Shown: positions 1 through 8,741, counted from the stretch's first letter. The stretch: 64,000 bases of DNA from Pseudomonas sp. H1h (GCF_000633255.1 NZ_AYMJ01000018.1:392526-456525); one strand, 5' to 3'. Program-made: numbers and translations. Notes: generated by a model not told the origin, from the letters alone.

Positions 1-199
1 GCAGCCGTTGCAACAGCGCCAGGCCGTCGAGGCGCGGCAGGCCGAGGTCGAGCAGCAGCAGATCGAAGCTTTCACTGCGCAGGGCGTGCAAGGCGCTGAC
101 CCCGTCCTGCAACCAGTCGAGGGTGTAGCCTTCGCTGCCGAGGGCAACGCGAATGCCTTGGCCGAGGGCGCGATCATCTTCGACCAGCAGTAGGCGCAT
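1..199 (-). CDS. Two-component response regulator, receiver domain (partial)
   Basis: This is the first 66 codons of a gene that runs off the left edge of the window. The translation starts MRLLLVEDDRALGQGIRVAL and shows the receiver-domain acidic pair (VEDD) and the phospho-acceptor region LLLLDLGLPRLDG, where the Asp of LLDLGLP is the expected phosphorylation site. Spacing fits an OmpR/PhoB-type regulator such as QseB or PmrA, but the DNA-binding domain lies outside the window. It is divergent from a PepSY protein and a cytochrome b561 protein; such pairs often sit next to a two-component system in Pseudomonas, so it may regulate them (inference). Confidence 0.85.
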   Translation of the reverse strand, partial: MRLLLVEDDRALGQGIRVALGSEGYTLDWLQDGVSALHALRSESFDLLLLDLGLPRLDGLALLQRL

Positions 200-369
200 A
201 GTGGATTCTCTTGCAGAAACAGGGCGGGTGACCGGCCGCATCATGCCGCTGCGCAGCCGGCTGTGGCAGCTCACCCGACGGGAAAGATGTAACGACTCGT
301 TGCCAACTAAGCTTTCACTAAGGTTGCTTTTGCACAGTGAGGCCTTCCCCATCGAGCGAGAGTGTTTCC

Positions 370-636
370 ATGCGCAAACTTCTGCTGTTGTCCCTGATCG
401 TTGCCAGCCCGTTGGCCGTCGCCGGCCCGCAATGCACCAGTGCCGAACGCTCGCAATGGCAAGACCAGAAAGCCTTTCAGGAGCAGCTCAAGGCCCAAGG
501 CTACGAAATCAGCAAGTTCAAGGTCACCGACGGCAACTGCTACGAGATCTATGGCTTTGACAAGGACAAGCGCAAGGTCGAGATCTACCACGACCCGGTC
601 AGTGGCAAAGCGGTGAAGACCGAGATCAAGGGCTGA
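370..636 (+). CDS. PepSY-domain periplasmic protein
   Basis: This is an 88-residue protein with a signal peptide (MRKLLLLSLIVASPLAVAG, cleavage about residue 19) followed by a single small domain. The mature part, with the pattern QLKAQGYEISKFKVTDGNCYEIYG and a following strand DKRKVEIYHDPVSG, matches the short PepSY proteins found beside cytochrome b561 genes. The start at 370 is preferred because it gives the signal peptide directly; an upstream GTG at 337 would bury it. Its stop overlaps the start of the next gene (TGATG), so the two are probably translationally coupled. The exact role is unknown; PepSY domains are thought to act in periplasmic inhibition or redox functions. Confidence 0.85.
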   Translation: MRKLLLLSLIVASPLAVAGPQCTSAERSQWQDQKAFQEQLKAQGYEISKFKVTDGNCYEIYGFDKDKRKVEIYHDPVSGKAVKTEIKG

Positions 637-1181
637 TGCCGAGCGCGTCCCTGCGCCTGTGGGACCCCGTGGTGCGGCTGTTTCATCTGTCCATCGCGGG
701 CGTCTTCGTCGCCAATTATTTCTTCAATGAAGCGGGGGACGACTGGCACGTCTGGCTCGGCTATTACGCGATGGGCTGGCTGCTGGTCCGACTGCTGTGG
801 GGCTTTGTCGGGCCGCGCAGTGCGCGCTGGGCGGATTTCTGGCCGACGCCGGCGCGGCTGATCGCCCATGCGCGTTCGCTGATTGCCGGCAGGCCCGAGC
901 ATCGCCTCGGGCATTCGCCGATTGGCGCGCTGGTGATGATTCTGATGCTGCTGGCGATGTTCACTGCTGGCGCAAGCGGCTGGGCCATGGAAGAGGTCGA
1001 CGCCTTATGGGGCGCCGACTGGCCGTTGCAGGTGCACGAAACCGCGGTCGACACCTTGCTGGTGCTGGTGTGTCTGCATATCGCTGCCGCGCTGTTCGAG
1101 AGTTTTCTGGTTCGCGACAACTTGCCGTTGTCGATGCTCACGGGACGCCGTCGCCGCTTGCCGGACGATCCGACGTGCTGA
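636..1181 (+). CDS. Cytochrome b561-family integral membrane protein
   Basis: The 181-residue protein opens with LWDPVVRLFHLSIAGVFVANY, the first helix of bacterial cytochrome b561/Ni-Fe-hydrogenase-type b cytochromes. About four membrane helices are visible (near residues 15-32, 43-62, 98-117 and 143-162). Histidines in helix 1 (VRLFHLS) and in the last helix (LVCLHIAAALF) are likely haem b ligands. It probably passes electrons across the inner membrane to an unidentified partner. It starts inside the stop codon of the PepSY gene and so forms an operon with it. The family assignment is firm; the partner and substrate are not known. Confidence 0.87.
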   Translation: MPSASLRLWDPVVRLFHLSIAGVFVANYFFNEAGDDWHVWLGYYAMGWLLVRLLWGFVGPRSARWADFWPTPARLIAHARSLIAGRPEHRLGHSPIGALVMILMLLAMFTAGASGWAMEEVDALWGADWPLQVHETAVDTLLVLVCLHIAAALFESFLVRDNLPLSMLTGRRRRLPDDPTC

Positions 1182-1232
1182 CAAGGATGTTTTGCCGATG
1201 ACCCTCCATCCTGTCCTTGCCGTGAGTCCACT

Positions 1233-2528
1233 ATGCGTGCGCTGTCCTATCGCTTGAAACTGACCCTTGGCGGACTGGCCGTGTGCCTGATTTTCTCGGG
1301 TGCCTGGCGCAGTCACCCGGCCCATGTACTGGCGCCGTTTGCCGTGACGACGCCGCGGGTCGATGCGTCGTTGCAGACGCCGGAACCGCTGTACAACAGC
1401 CGCTTCGTCTCCTCGCAATTGAATGATTTCGTGCATTCGTCGTCGGTCACGGCGCTGCCGGGCGGCGACCTGATGGCGGTGTGGTTTGCCGGCTCCCGCG
1501 AGGGCGCTGCCGACGTGCAGATCCGCACCGCGCGTTACGACGCCGACACGGCGGAATGGGGCGCCGAGCAAGTGCTGGCCACCCGCGAATCGACCCGCGA
1601 CGGCACCCGGCGTTACATCCGCAAACTGGGCAACCCGGTGATTGCCCTCGCGCCGGATCAGCGCCTGTGGATGTTTTACGTGTCAGTGTCCGTGGGGGGC
1701 TGGGCCACCAGCGCGATCAACGTGATGGTCTCCGATGATTTCGGGCGCAACTGGACGGCGCCACGGCAGTTGATCACGTCGCCTTTTTTCAACATCAGCA
1801 CGCTGGTGCGCGCGGCGCCGGTGTTTCATGCCGACGGTTCGATCGGCCTGCCGGTGTATCACGAGTTCATGGGCAAATTCGCCGAGTATCTGTACCTGAG
1901 CGCAGACGGCGCGGTGATCGACAAATTCCGCATCAGCCGTGGCAAGCATTCGTTGCAGCCGACCATCGTGCCGCTGGACGGGCGACGTGCAGTGGCGATG
2001 CTGCGCTATGCCGGCGAGACCCATCATCGGGTGCTGGCCAGCCGCACCGAGGATGCCGGGCAGACCTGGAGCGAGCCGTACCCGTTGGAGCCGGCCAATC
2101 CCAACTCGTCGCTGGCGGCGGTGGGCACCGATGACAACGGTCTGCTGGTGGCGCTGAACGATCTGCAGGACGGACGCTTCAAGCTCAGCCTGTACGGCAC
2201 CGATGCCGACCTGAATCACTGGCGTAATGTGATCGAACTTGATCAGTCGCCCGACCCGCTCGGCCAACCGTTCGCCCCGCAAGCCTACAAGGCGATCATC
2301 GGCGAAGGCTTTCGCGCCTCCAGCGGTGCCCGACGCTTGCCGCTGGAACAGCGCTTTCTGAGCAATCTGGATTACCGGGTGTGCAAGCCGCAGGGCTGTG
2401 ATTTCGAGTACGAATATCCGTACTTCAGCCGGGGCAGCGACGGGCTGTATCACCTGGTGTATTCGTGGAACAACACCTTCATCAAACACGTCAGCTTCAA
2501 TGAAGCCTGGCTGGCGGAGCGCCTGTGA
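1233..2528 (+). CDS. Sialidase-like (BNR-repeat) exo-glycosidase family protein
   Basis: This 431-residue protein has an N-terminal signal anchor (about residues 8-25) and then a beta-propeller-like region. It shows HSSSVTALPGGDLMAVWFAG, an Asp-box-like segment (SDDFGRNWT near residue 170, and EDAGQTWSEP further on) and a conserved SLAAVGTDDNGLLVALND strand. These are hallmarks of the exo-alpha-sialidase superfamily. True sialidase activity is not proven, as many bacterial members act on other glycans or are plant-type hypothetical homologues. Its last bases overlap the next start (ATGA), and the following gene overlaps in function with a phosphoglycerol-transferase-like sulfatase, so a role in envelope or exported glycan modification is an inference. 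Confidence 0.8.
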   Translation: MRALSYRLKLTLGGLAVCLIFSGAWRSHPAHVLAPFAVTTPRVDASLQTPEPLYNSRFVSSQLNDFVHSSSVTALPGGDLMAVWFAGSREGAADVQIRTARYDADTAEWGAEQVLATRESTRDGTRRYIRKLGNPVIALAPDQRLWMFYVSVSVGGWATSAINVMVSDDFGRNWTAPRQLITSPFFNISTLVRAAPVFHADGSIGLPVYHEFMGKFAEYLYLSADGAVIDKFRISRGKHSLQPTIVPLDGRRAVAMLRYAGETHHRVLASRTEDAGQTWSEPYPLEPANPNSSLAAVGTDDNGLLVALNDLQDGRFKLSLYGTDADLNHWRNVIELDQSPDPLGQPFAPQAYKAIIGEGFRASSGARRLPLEQRFLSNLDYRVCKPQGCDFEYEYPYFSRGSDGLYHLVYSWNNTFIKHVSFNEAWLAERL

Positions 2529-3139
2529 TGCTGTTTCTCTGGCAAGCCCATTTGACTTTCATCCTGCTCGGTTTCGTCCTGCTGGGTTCGATGCACTGCA
2601 CGCAACGCTGGCGTCCGTGGCTGCTGCCGGTACTGGCGGCGGTCAGTTTCATTCCGGTCGGTGATCTGCCTGTGGCGGCGTACCTGCGCAGTTTTACCGA
2701 CGATCTGGCGATCACCACCCTGGTGTTGCTCGGCTGGGCCAGTCTGGTCCGGCTCGGCGTCGTAAGGAAGCAGGCACTGTCGGCGCGGGTTCAGGTGCTG
2801 GTGCTGTTTGCCGTGCTGGCCGCGTTGTTGTATCCGGCGACGATGGGCCTGACGTATGTCGATCCGTACCGCTGGGGCTTCAACCCACGGCCGCTGATCG
2901 TCGCTATCGGCCTGCTGACGCTGGCGTTGTTGTGGCTGGGCAATGCGTTGGCAGTCTTGATGCTCGCGCTGGGTACGCTGGCCTTTGCGCTGCGACTCAA
3001 GGCCTCGGAAAACTATTGGGATTACCTGATCGATCCGCTCCTGGCGGGTTATTGCCTGGTGGCCGGTGCGACGCTGTGCCTGCGCGAGGTCTGGCGTTTG
3101 CTGCGACCTGTACCGGCGGCCCCGACATCTTCTATCTGA
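2528..3139 (+). CDS. Polytopic membrane protein of unknown function
   Basis: This 203-residue hydrophobic protein has about six predicted membrane helices and no motif I recognise. It sits between the sialidase-like gene, which it overlaps by four bases (ATGA), and the LTA-synthase-like gene 22 bases downstream. The start at 2528 is chosen for this coupling; a GTG at 2525 is directly adjacent and would add one residue. Its constant position between these two genes suggests it belongs to the same envelope-related function, but this is context only. Confidence 0.75.
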   Translation: MLFLWQAHLTFILLGFVLLGSMHCTQRWRPWLLPVLAAVSFIPVGDLPVAAYLRSFTDDLAITTLVLLGWASLVRLGVVRKQALSARVQVLVLFAVLAALLYPATMGLTYVDPYRWGFNPRPLIVAIGLLTLALLWLGNALAVLMLALGTLAFALRLKASENYWDYLIDPLLAGYCLVAGATLCLREVWRLLRPVPAAPTSSI

Positions 3140-3161
3140 ACCAATGACACAGAGGTCAATG

Positions 3162-5189
3162 ATGGGCTGGTTGCAATCGCGCCGCCTGCGCTACGGCGTG
3201 GGTGCGGCAGGTTTGGCGTTCTTGTTGTTTGCTGTGCTCAGGCTGGTATTCGTGCTGGGATTTTCCGGGATCGCGCCCGGCGAGTTCATCGATAATCCGG
3301 CGCTGCGCGAAACCCTGGGCATCGGCTTGCGCCTCGATCTGCGTCTGGCGGTGTTGCTGATATTGCCGTTGGCGCTGCTGGCCTGGCTGCCACGCTGGAA
3401 CCTCACGCGCCTGCCTTGGTTGCGCGTGCTGGTGCGGGTTTACTGGTTGCTGGCGCTCGGTGCGGTGGGCCTGCTGTACATCATCGATTTCGGCCATTAC
3501 GCCTACCTCGGCGTGCGGATCAACGCTACGGTGCTGCGTTTTCTGGACGACGCGCAGATCTCGCAGCAGATGGTGTGGGAAACCTATCCGGTGGTGTGGA
3601 TCGCCCTTGGCTGGCTGGCGACACTGGGCCTGTGGTTCTACGGCTTTCTAGCGCTGGAGCGTCTGACGCTGGCCCGTGAACCCAAGGTCATCCGTCGTTC
3701 GTCGCTGGCACTGGGTGCAGGGTTGGGTGTGGTCGCGGTGCTGCTGGCATTGCTCGGCCGGGTGGAAAATCTCAATCTGGAAAATCCGGTGCCGCTGCGC
3801 TGGAGCGATGCGTTTTTTTCCGGCAACGGCCAGATCGCCGCGGTGGGCCTGAACCCGGTGCTGTTCCTGTACGACACGCTCAAGGCCGGGCAGGCGCAGT
3901 TCGATGAGCAGCAAGTGCGCGAACATTACCCGGTGGTGGCGCGGTATCTGGGAGTGGACCAGCCTAATGCGCAGACCCTGACTTTCGAGCGTCAGCAAGC
4001 CGTGCAGCCGTATCAGCTGAAGGGCACGCCGAACGTGATGTTCGTCATGCTCGAATCGCTCGGCACCAGCGCCGTCGGCGCCTACGGCAACCCGCTGAAC
4101 CCGACGCCGAACCTCGATCAATTGGCGGCCCGCAGCTGGTTCTTCAAGCACTTTTATGTGCCGGTCACCGGCACTGCGAAAACCGTGTGGGCGAGTATCA
4201 CCGGGGTGCCGGACGTTACCCGTCGCGAAACCGCGACGCGCCATCCGCTGATCACCCGCCAGCACACGCTGATCAATGCGTTCAGCGATTACCAGAAGCT
4301 CTACATGATCGGCGGCAATGCCGGCTGGGCCAATATCAATGCGCTGATCCAGCAAAGCATCGATGGCGTGCGCTTGTATCAGGAGAGCGACTGGCGTTCG
4401 CCGCTGGTGGACGTGTGGGGGATTTCCGATCTGGATCTGTTCAAGGAGAGCGACCGGATCTTGCGCGATCTGCCGAAGGACCGACCGTTCTTTGCCTACG
4501 TGCAAACCTCGGGCAACCATCGGCCGTTCACCATTCCCAAGGATAACGACGGTTTTCAGATCAGCAATCTGTCGCTGGAACAGGTGCAGGCCGCCGGTTC
4601 GCGCAGCGTCGAGCAGTACAACGCGGTGCGCCTGCTGGATTTCAACATCGGCAAGTTGATGGAGCTGGCCAGGGCGGGTGGCTATTACGACAACACGATT
4701 TTTGTGTTCTTCGGCGACCACAACACGCGCATCAGTCAGATCCCGCACATGCCGCCCGCGTTCGAGCTATTGGGTCTGGAAAGCAATCATGTGCCGATGC
4801 TGATTCACGCACCGGGGCTGCTGGCGCCCAGGGTTATCGAGGACGCGGTGGGGCTGGCAGATCTGTTGCCGACCGTGGCGGGGATGGCCGGCATACCGTT
4901 TCGCAACGGCGCAATGGGCCGCGATGTCCAGCAACCTGCACCGGAAGGTGAGCGTGTGGTGCCGCTGGTGTTGCGCGAGGGGACGTTCCCGTTGATTGGC
5001 GGGGTGACTAAGGATTTCCTGCTGCAGATGGAGCATGACGGCAGTTTACCGACGCTGCATGACCTGGCATCGAATACGCCGCTGGATAACGTGGCGGAGC
5101 ACAACCCGCAGGAGTTCCAGCGTCTACTGGAATTGACGCGGGGGCTGCACGAGAGCGCGCGGCTGATGCTGTATCGCAACGTGCGCTGA
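3162..5189 (+). CDS. LTA synthase family protein (membrane-anchored sulfatase/phosphoglycerol transferase fold)
   Basis: The protein is about 675 residues. The N-terminal 200 residues contain around five membrane helices, followed by a periplasmic sulfatase-fold domain. That domain shows the expected opening (NVMFVMLESLGTSAVGAYG), a likely nucleophilic threonine in VTGTAKTVWASITG, and a metal-binding stretch FVFFGDHNTR. This is the architecture of lipoteichoic acid synthase LtaS and of Gram-negative relatives such as OpgB and other phosphoglycerol or phosphoethanolamine transferases. The start at 3162 has AGAGG at 3151-3155 with six-base spacing; ATG codons at 3159 and 3144 are alternatives in the same frame. 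It probably modifies a periplasmic or surface glycan, together with the upstream genes. Confidence 0.85.
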   Translation: MGWLQSRRLRYGVGAAGLAFLLFAVLRLVFVLGFSGIAPGEFIDNPALRETLGIGLRLDLRLAVLLILPLALLAWLPRWNLTRLPWLRVLVRVYWLLALGAVGLLYIIDFGHYAYLGVRINATVLRFLDDAQISQQMVWETYPVVWIALGWLATLGLWFYGFLALERLTLAREPKVIRRSSLALGAGLGVVAVLLALLGRVENLNLENPVPLRWSDAFFSGNGQIAAVGLNPVLFLYDTLKAGQAQFDEQQVREHYPVVARYLGVDQPNAQTLTFERQQAVQPYQLKGTPNVMFVMLESLGTSAVGAYGNPLNPTPNLDQLAARSWFFKHFYVPVTGTAKTVWASITGVPDVTRRETATRHPLITRQHTLINAFSDYQKLYMIGGNAGWANINALIQQSIDGVRLYQESDWRSPLVDVWGISDLDLFKESDRILRDLPKDRPFFAYVQTSGNHRPFTIPKDNDGFQISNLSLEQVQAAGSRSVEQYNAVRLLDFNIGKLMELARAGGYYDNTIFVFFGDHNTRISQIPHMPPAFELLGLESNHVPMLIHAPGLLAPRVIEDAVGLADLLPTVAGMAGIPFRNGAMGRDVQQPAPEGERVVPLVLREGTFPLIGGVTKDFLLQMEHDGSLPTLHDLASNTPLDNVAEHNPQEFQRLLELTRGLHESARLMLYRNVR

Positions 5190-5218
5190 CCAGGCGGGCG
5201 CCCGGTCAGCGCGGCGTG

Positions 5219-6037
5219 TTAGCGGTTCAGGAAGCCCAGCAGGTCTTCATTCAGTGCCTGGGCATGCGTCACGGCAAAGCCATGAGGTGCGCCGGCGTAG
5301 ACTTTCAGCTCGGCGCCTTTGATCAGCGCCGCCGCCTGCTTGCCGGTGGTTTCGAACGGCACGATCTGATCGCCGTCACCGTGGATCACCAGGGTCGGTA
5401 CGTCGATTTTCGCCATGTCCGGGCGGAAGTCGGTTTCCGAGAACGCAGTGACGCAATCCACGGTGCCTTTCAACGAGGCCAGCAGGGCGACGTTCAGGGT
5501 TTGCGTCAGCACGCCGTCGGAGACAGTCTGGCCCTGATGGGTGCCGTAGAACGGCGCGGCGAAGTCGGCGATGAATTGCGCGCGATCCTTGAGCAGGCCG
5601 GCCTTGATCCCGTCAAACACCGCCGTGTCGACGCCTTGCGGGTAGTCGACTTTTTTGCCGAACAGCGGCGTCACCGCGCCCAGCAGCACCAGACCGGCAA
5701 CGCGTTCGCTGCCGTGGCGGGCGATGTAGCGGCTGACGTCGCCGCCGCCCATGGAGAAGCCGACCAACGTGACCTCGCGCAGGTCCAGGTGCTGGATCAG
5801 CTGCGCGATGTCATCGGCAAAGGTGTCGTAGTCGTAGCCGTTCCACGGTTGATCGGAGCGCCCGAAACCGCGGCGGTCGAAGGCAATTGTGCGGTAGCCG
5901 CGACTGCTCAGGTACTCCATCTGGTATTCCCACATGTCGGCGTCCAGCGGCCAGCCATGGCTGAACAGCACGGGTTTGCCGCTGCCCCAATCCTTGAAAT
6001 AGATCTCGGTGCCGTCGTCGGTGGTGAATGTGCTCAT
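5219..6037 (-). CDS. Alpha/beta hydrolase, arylesterase/haloperoxidase type
   Basis: The 272-residue protein is a classic single-domain alpha/beta hydrolase. It has the oxyanion segment HGWPLDADMW, the nucleophile elbow GFSMGGGD (Ser about residue 95), the acid region VIHGDGDQIVP and the catalytic histidine in GAPHGF near the C terminus. This combination is typical of the cofactor-free non-haem haloperoxidase/arylesterase family, whose natural role is ester or perester hydrolysis. The start at 6037 has an AAGGAG ribosome-binding site. It is divergent from an HxlR-family regulator with a 174-base shared intergenic region, so that regulator probably controls it. The substrate is unknown. Confidence 0.88.
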   Translation of the reverse strand: MSTFTTDDGTEIYFKDWGSGKPVLFSHGWPLDADMWEYQMEYLSSRGYRTIAFDRRGFGRSDQPWNGYDYDTFADDIAQLIQHLDLREVTLVGFSMGGGDVSRYIARHGSERVAGLVLLGAVTPLFGKKVDYPQGVDTAVFDGIKAGLLKDRAQFIADFAAPFYGTHQGQTVSDGVLTQTLNVALLASLKGTVDCVTAFSETDFRPDMAKIDVPTLVIHGDGDQIVPFETTGKQAAALIKGAELKVYAGAPHGFAVTHAQALNEDLLGFLNR

Positions 6038-6211
6038 GGAAACTCCTTGCTTGAGTGGGCGTTCGGGAGGGACTTTGAAAGCAGGATTGACTATCCGCGC
6101 AATCGAACGTCGCCACTTGTATGCAGGTGCTGCGCTGTCGGCGTGGGGTTCTTTTGCGCGAGCACAGTTGTAAGATGCAACCACACGCCAGGATTGAAGG
6201 AGATACCCCCT

Positions 6212-6661
6212 GTGAAGCGCAAAAGCCTGCACGGCAACGCTTGCCCGGTCGCCCGCACGCTGGACCTGATCGGCGACTGGTGGTCGCTGCTGATCATCCG
6301 CGATGCGCTGGAGGGCATTCGTCGCTTCAGTGATTTCCAGAAGAACCTCGAAATCGCCAAGAACATGCTCAGTGCCCGGCTCAAGGGCCTGGTGGAGCAG
6401 GGGATTCTGCAAACGGTGCCGGCCGCCGATGGCGGTGCCTATAAGGAATACGTGCTGACCGAGCGCGGCAAAGCCTTGCAGACGGTGATTGTTGCGCTAT
6501 CGCAATGGGGTGGCGAGCACATGTACGCGCCGGGGGAGGCGGGTTCGGTGATGGTCGATGCGCAGCAGCGTCAGCCGATCAGGAAGCTGGAATTGCGTTC
6601 GGCCGACGGCCGTCTGCTGGCACCGCAAGAGGTGGCGACGCAACTGGGCGTTGTGCACTGA
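6212..6661 (+). CDS. HxlR-family transcriptional regulator
   Basis: This 149-residue winged-helix regulator starts at a GTG codon preceded by GAAGGAG (6196-6202). It carries the HxlR signature: an N-terminal cysteine (HGNACPVARTLDLIGDWWS, Cys about residue 11) followed by a helix-turn-helix with FSDFQKNLEIAKNMLSARLKGL and a wing YVLTERGK. HxlR proteins bind promoters as dimers, and the N-terminal cysteine senses electrophiles or oxidants in several members. It is divergent from the haloperoxidase-type hydrolase and probably regulates it. A strong terminator follows. Confidence 0.9.
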   Translation: MKRKSLHGNACPVARTLDLIGDWWSLLIIRDALEGIRRFSDFQKNLEIAKNMLSARLKGLVEQGILQTVPAADGGAYKEYVLTERGKALQTVIVALSQWGGEHMYAPGEAGSVMVDAQQRQPIRKLELRSADGRLLAPQEVATQLGVVH

Positions 6662-6675
6662 CCGAAGCGTTGAAC

Positions 6676-6708
6676 GCAAACGCCCCGAAACATTGTCGGG
6701 GCGTTTGC
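6676..6708. terminator. Bidirectional-type hairpin terminator
   Basis: A perfect 13-base-pair stem (GCAAACGCCCCGA at 6676-6688 with its complement at 6696-6708) and a seven-base loop lie between the convergent HxlR and LLM monooxygenase genes. T-rich flanks are short, but the stem is GC-rich in its middle and could serve both genes. Confidence 0.8.
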
Positions 6709-6734
6709 TTGCTCGATCTCAACCCGCAGAGTCC

Positions 6735-7778
6735 TTAGCGAAACGCCGGCACCACATGTTGGATGAACAGCGCCAGCGATTTTTTCTTCTCCGCATGCGG
6801 CAAGCTGTTGTCACACCAGAAGCTGAACTCGTCCACCCCCAGTTCCTGGTAGTACTTGATCCGCGGGATGATTTCTTCGGGCGTGCCGATCATCGCGGTC
6901 TTGTGCAGACTCTCCAGTTCAAACTCCGGACGGCCAGCGAATTTCTCTTCCGGGCTCGGGGCCAGGAAGCCGTTGACCGGGGTTTGCTTGTTACCGAACC
7001 ACGCATCGAAGGTGCGATAGAAGCGTGAGATCGCCTTGGCGCCGACTTTCCAGCCGTCCGGGTCATCGGCGGTGTGCACGTGGGTGTGGCGCAGCACCAT
7101 CAGTTGCGGACGCGGGACGTCGGGGTTGTTGCCCAGGGCGGTCTGGAATTTGTTCTTCAGGTCGACCACTTCTTCGTCGCCCTTCATCAACGGCGTGACC
7201 ATCACGTTGCAGCCGTTGGCCACGGCGAAGTTGTGCGAGTCGGGGTCGCGGGCGGCGATCCACATCGGTGGGTTTGGCTTCTGAATCGGCTTCGGCACGC
7301 TGGTCGAGGTCGGGAATTTCCAGATGTCGCCGTCGTGGGCGTAATCGCCTTGCCACAGGGCGCGGACCACCGGAACCATCTCTCGTAGGGCCTGGCCACC
7401 GCTGGAGGCGGGCATGCCACCGGCCATGCGATCGAACTCGACTTGATAGGCGCCACGCGCCAGGCCAACTTCCATGCGCCCGTTGCTGATGACGTCGAGC
7501 AGGGCGCATTCACCGGCCACTCGCAGCGGGTGCCAGAACGGCGCGATGATGGTGCCGGCGCCCAGGTGAATGGTCGTGGTTTTGGCGGCGAGGTAGGCCA
7601 GCAGCGGCATCGGGCTCGGCGAGATGGTGTATTCCATGGCGTGGTGTTCGCCGATCCACACAGTGCTGAAACCACCGGCTTCGGCCATCAGGGTCAGTTC
7701 GGTCAGGTCTTCGAACAGTTGGCGGTGACTGACGCTTTCGTCCCAGCGTTCCATGTGGATGAACAGGGAAAATTTCAT
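6735..7778 (-). CDS. LLM-class flavin-dependent monooxygenase (luciferase-like)
   Basis: The 347-residue protein is a bacterial-luciferase-like TIM-barrel oxygenase. Visible hallmarks are the N-terminal strand MKFSLFIHMERW, the segment GFSTVWIGEHHAMEYTISPSP with the His-His pair, the strand TIHLGAGTIIAPFWHPLRVAGE, and LLDVISNGRMEVGLARGAY. It would use reduced FMN made by a separate reductase, which is encoded just upstream. Families with this pairing (for example RutA with RutF, or pyridine monooxygenase PyrA with PyrE) cleave or hydroxylate small heterocycles or amides. The neighbouring flavin reductase and divergent NCS1 permease support a role in uptake and oxygenation of such a compound; the substrate is unknown. 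Confidence 0.88.
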   Translation of the reverse strand: MKFSLFIHMERWDESVSHRQLFEDLTELTLMAEAGGFSTVWIGEHHAMEYTISPSPMPLLAYLAAKTTTIHLGAGTIIAPFWHPLRVAGECALLDVISNGRMEVGLARGAYQVEFDRMAGGMPASSGGQALREMVPVVRALWQGDYAHDGDIWKFPTSTSVPKPIQKPNPPMWIAARDPDSHNFAVANGCNVMVTPLMKGDEEVVDLKNKFQTALGNNPDVPRPQLMVLRHTHVHTADDPDGWKVGAKAISRFYRTFDAWFGNKQTPVNGFLAPSPEEKFAGRPEFELESLHKTAMIGTPEEIIPRIKYYQELGVDEFSFWCDNSLPHAEKKKSLALFIQHVVPAFR

Positions 7779-7820
7779 GACGCTTCCTCGGATCTTTTAT
7801 TGTTGAGGCTACAAAACTGT

Positions 7821-7910
7821 GTGGGAGGGGGCTTGCTCCCGAAAGCGGTGGATCAATCGAAATCTCTGGTGGCTGACACATCGCCTTCGGGAGCAAGCTC
7901 CCTCCCACAG
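7821..7910. repeat. Inverted REP pair
   Basis: Two REP units in opposite orientation (GTGGGAGGGGGCTTGCTCCC and its near-complement) lie between the monooxygenase and its upstream reductase. The element is inside the presumed operon and may affect transcript processing. Confidence 0.85.
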
Positions 7911-7937
7911 TGGATTTTTGTGGAGCTGAAATTTTGC

Positions 7938-8423
7938 TCAGGCCAGAACCGGCAGGGCGCCCATCTTGCCGTGGCAGTACACCAACGGTCCGCTGTGCTG
8001 CTCGGGCACGATCAGGTTCTGCACCGCGCCAACCATGATCGCGTGGTCGCCGCCTTCGTATTCGCGCCACAACTCACACTCGATGATAGCCGTCGCGTTG
8101 GCCAGGATCGGGTTGCCCAGTTCGCTCAATGTCCACTCGATGCCTTGCGCCTTGTCCTTGCCTTTACGGGCGAAGGCATAGGCTTCGCTTTGCTGACCAC
8201 CGGACAGGACGTGGATCGCGAAGCGTTTGTTCTTGATCAGCACGGGGTAGGAGTCAGAGCTGTAGTTGGGGCAGAACAGCACCAGCGCCGGGTCCATCGA
8301 CAGTGAGCTGAACGCACTCGCGGTCAGGCCGACAATCTGACCGTCATCGTCCAGCGTGGTGATAACGGTTACGCCGGACGGGAACGAGCCCATGACTTGT
8401 TTGTAGATGGCGGCATCGATCAT
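7938..8423 (-). CDS. Flavin reductase (FMN:NADH oxidoreductase) paralogue 1
   Basis: This 161-residue protein is a flavin reductase-like (RutF/HpaC-type) domain. It starts MIDAAIYKQVMGSFPSGVTVITT and contains GLTASAFSSLSMDPALVLFCPN, typical of FMN-binding reductases. It would supply reduced flavin to the LLM monooxygenase encoded 160 bases downstream on the same strand. The start at 8423 is chosen because it gives the usual family length; a longer frame to 8501 would add an atypical tail. It is a close paralogue of the protein at 40285-40770. A palindromic operator sits about 50 bases upstream at 8475-8484. Confidence 0.9.
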   Translation of the reverse strand: MIDAAIYKQVMGSFPSGVTVITTLDDDGQIVGLTASAFSSLSMDPALVLFCPNYSSDSYPVLIKNKRFAIHVLSGGQQSEAYAFARKGKDKAQGIEWTLSELGNPILANATAIIECELWREYEGGDHAIMVGAVQNLIVPEQHSGPLVYCHGKMGALPVLA

Positions 8424-8470
8424 TGGACGGTCCTCGGGTGTTGTAACGCTATTTTTATGTGTTTGTTGGT

Positions 8471-8490
8471 CTGATGGTATACCAGTATTT
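8471..8490. promoter_or_regulatory. Regulon operator site A
   Basis: The stretch contains the perfect ten-base palindrome TGGTATACCA (8475-8484) inside CTGATGGTATACCAGTAT. The same CTGATGGTATACCA occurs upstream of the amino-acid-synthesis-family operon at 43755-43768. It lies 52 bases upstream of the flavin reductase start and is a probable GntR-type operator for the reductase/monooxygenase operon. Confidence 0.7.
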
Positions 8491-8648
8491 TTTCTTTGCA
8501 AGGGCTTTCGGGCTGAACCGATAAACGTAGTTGTTTCGTCGGAAACTCAGCGTTTATTGGACTTCTGGCTGGCCTGCAGGCCGCGGTATCAGTGAGGATG
8601 GCGTATCAGATAGCGCTGCAAACTACGGATCAGTCTTGTGAAATGTTT

Positions 8649-8670
8649 GGAATACCATAATATGGTCTGC
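8649..8670. promoter_or_regulatory. Regulon operator site B
   Basis: The stretch contains ACCATAATATGGT (8654-8666), a perfect six-plus-six inverted repeat with one central base, inside GGAATACCATAATATGGTCT. It matches site C in reverse orientation over GGAATACCATAATATG. It lies about 75 bases upstream of the NCS1 permease and is probably its operator. Confidence 0.7.
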
Positions 8671-8741
8671 ATCTGAGGGGCGGCCACAGAGCTCCCCCGG
8701 TTTGGCTTCATACAAAGATAAGAACAGACAAACTCGAGTTC

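Noticed and set aside
5216..6211. A long N-terminal extension of the HxlR gene (frame open from 5216).
   Set aside because: The extension lies antisense to the alpha/beta hydrolase. HxlR proteins start near the cysteine, and a GTG with GAAGGAG upstream is at 6212.
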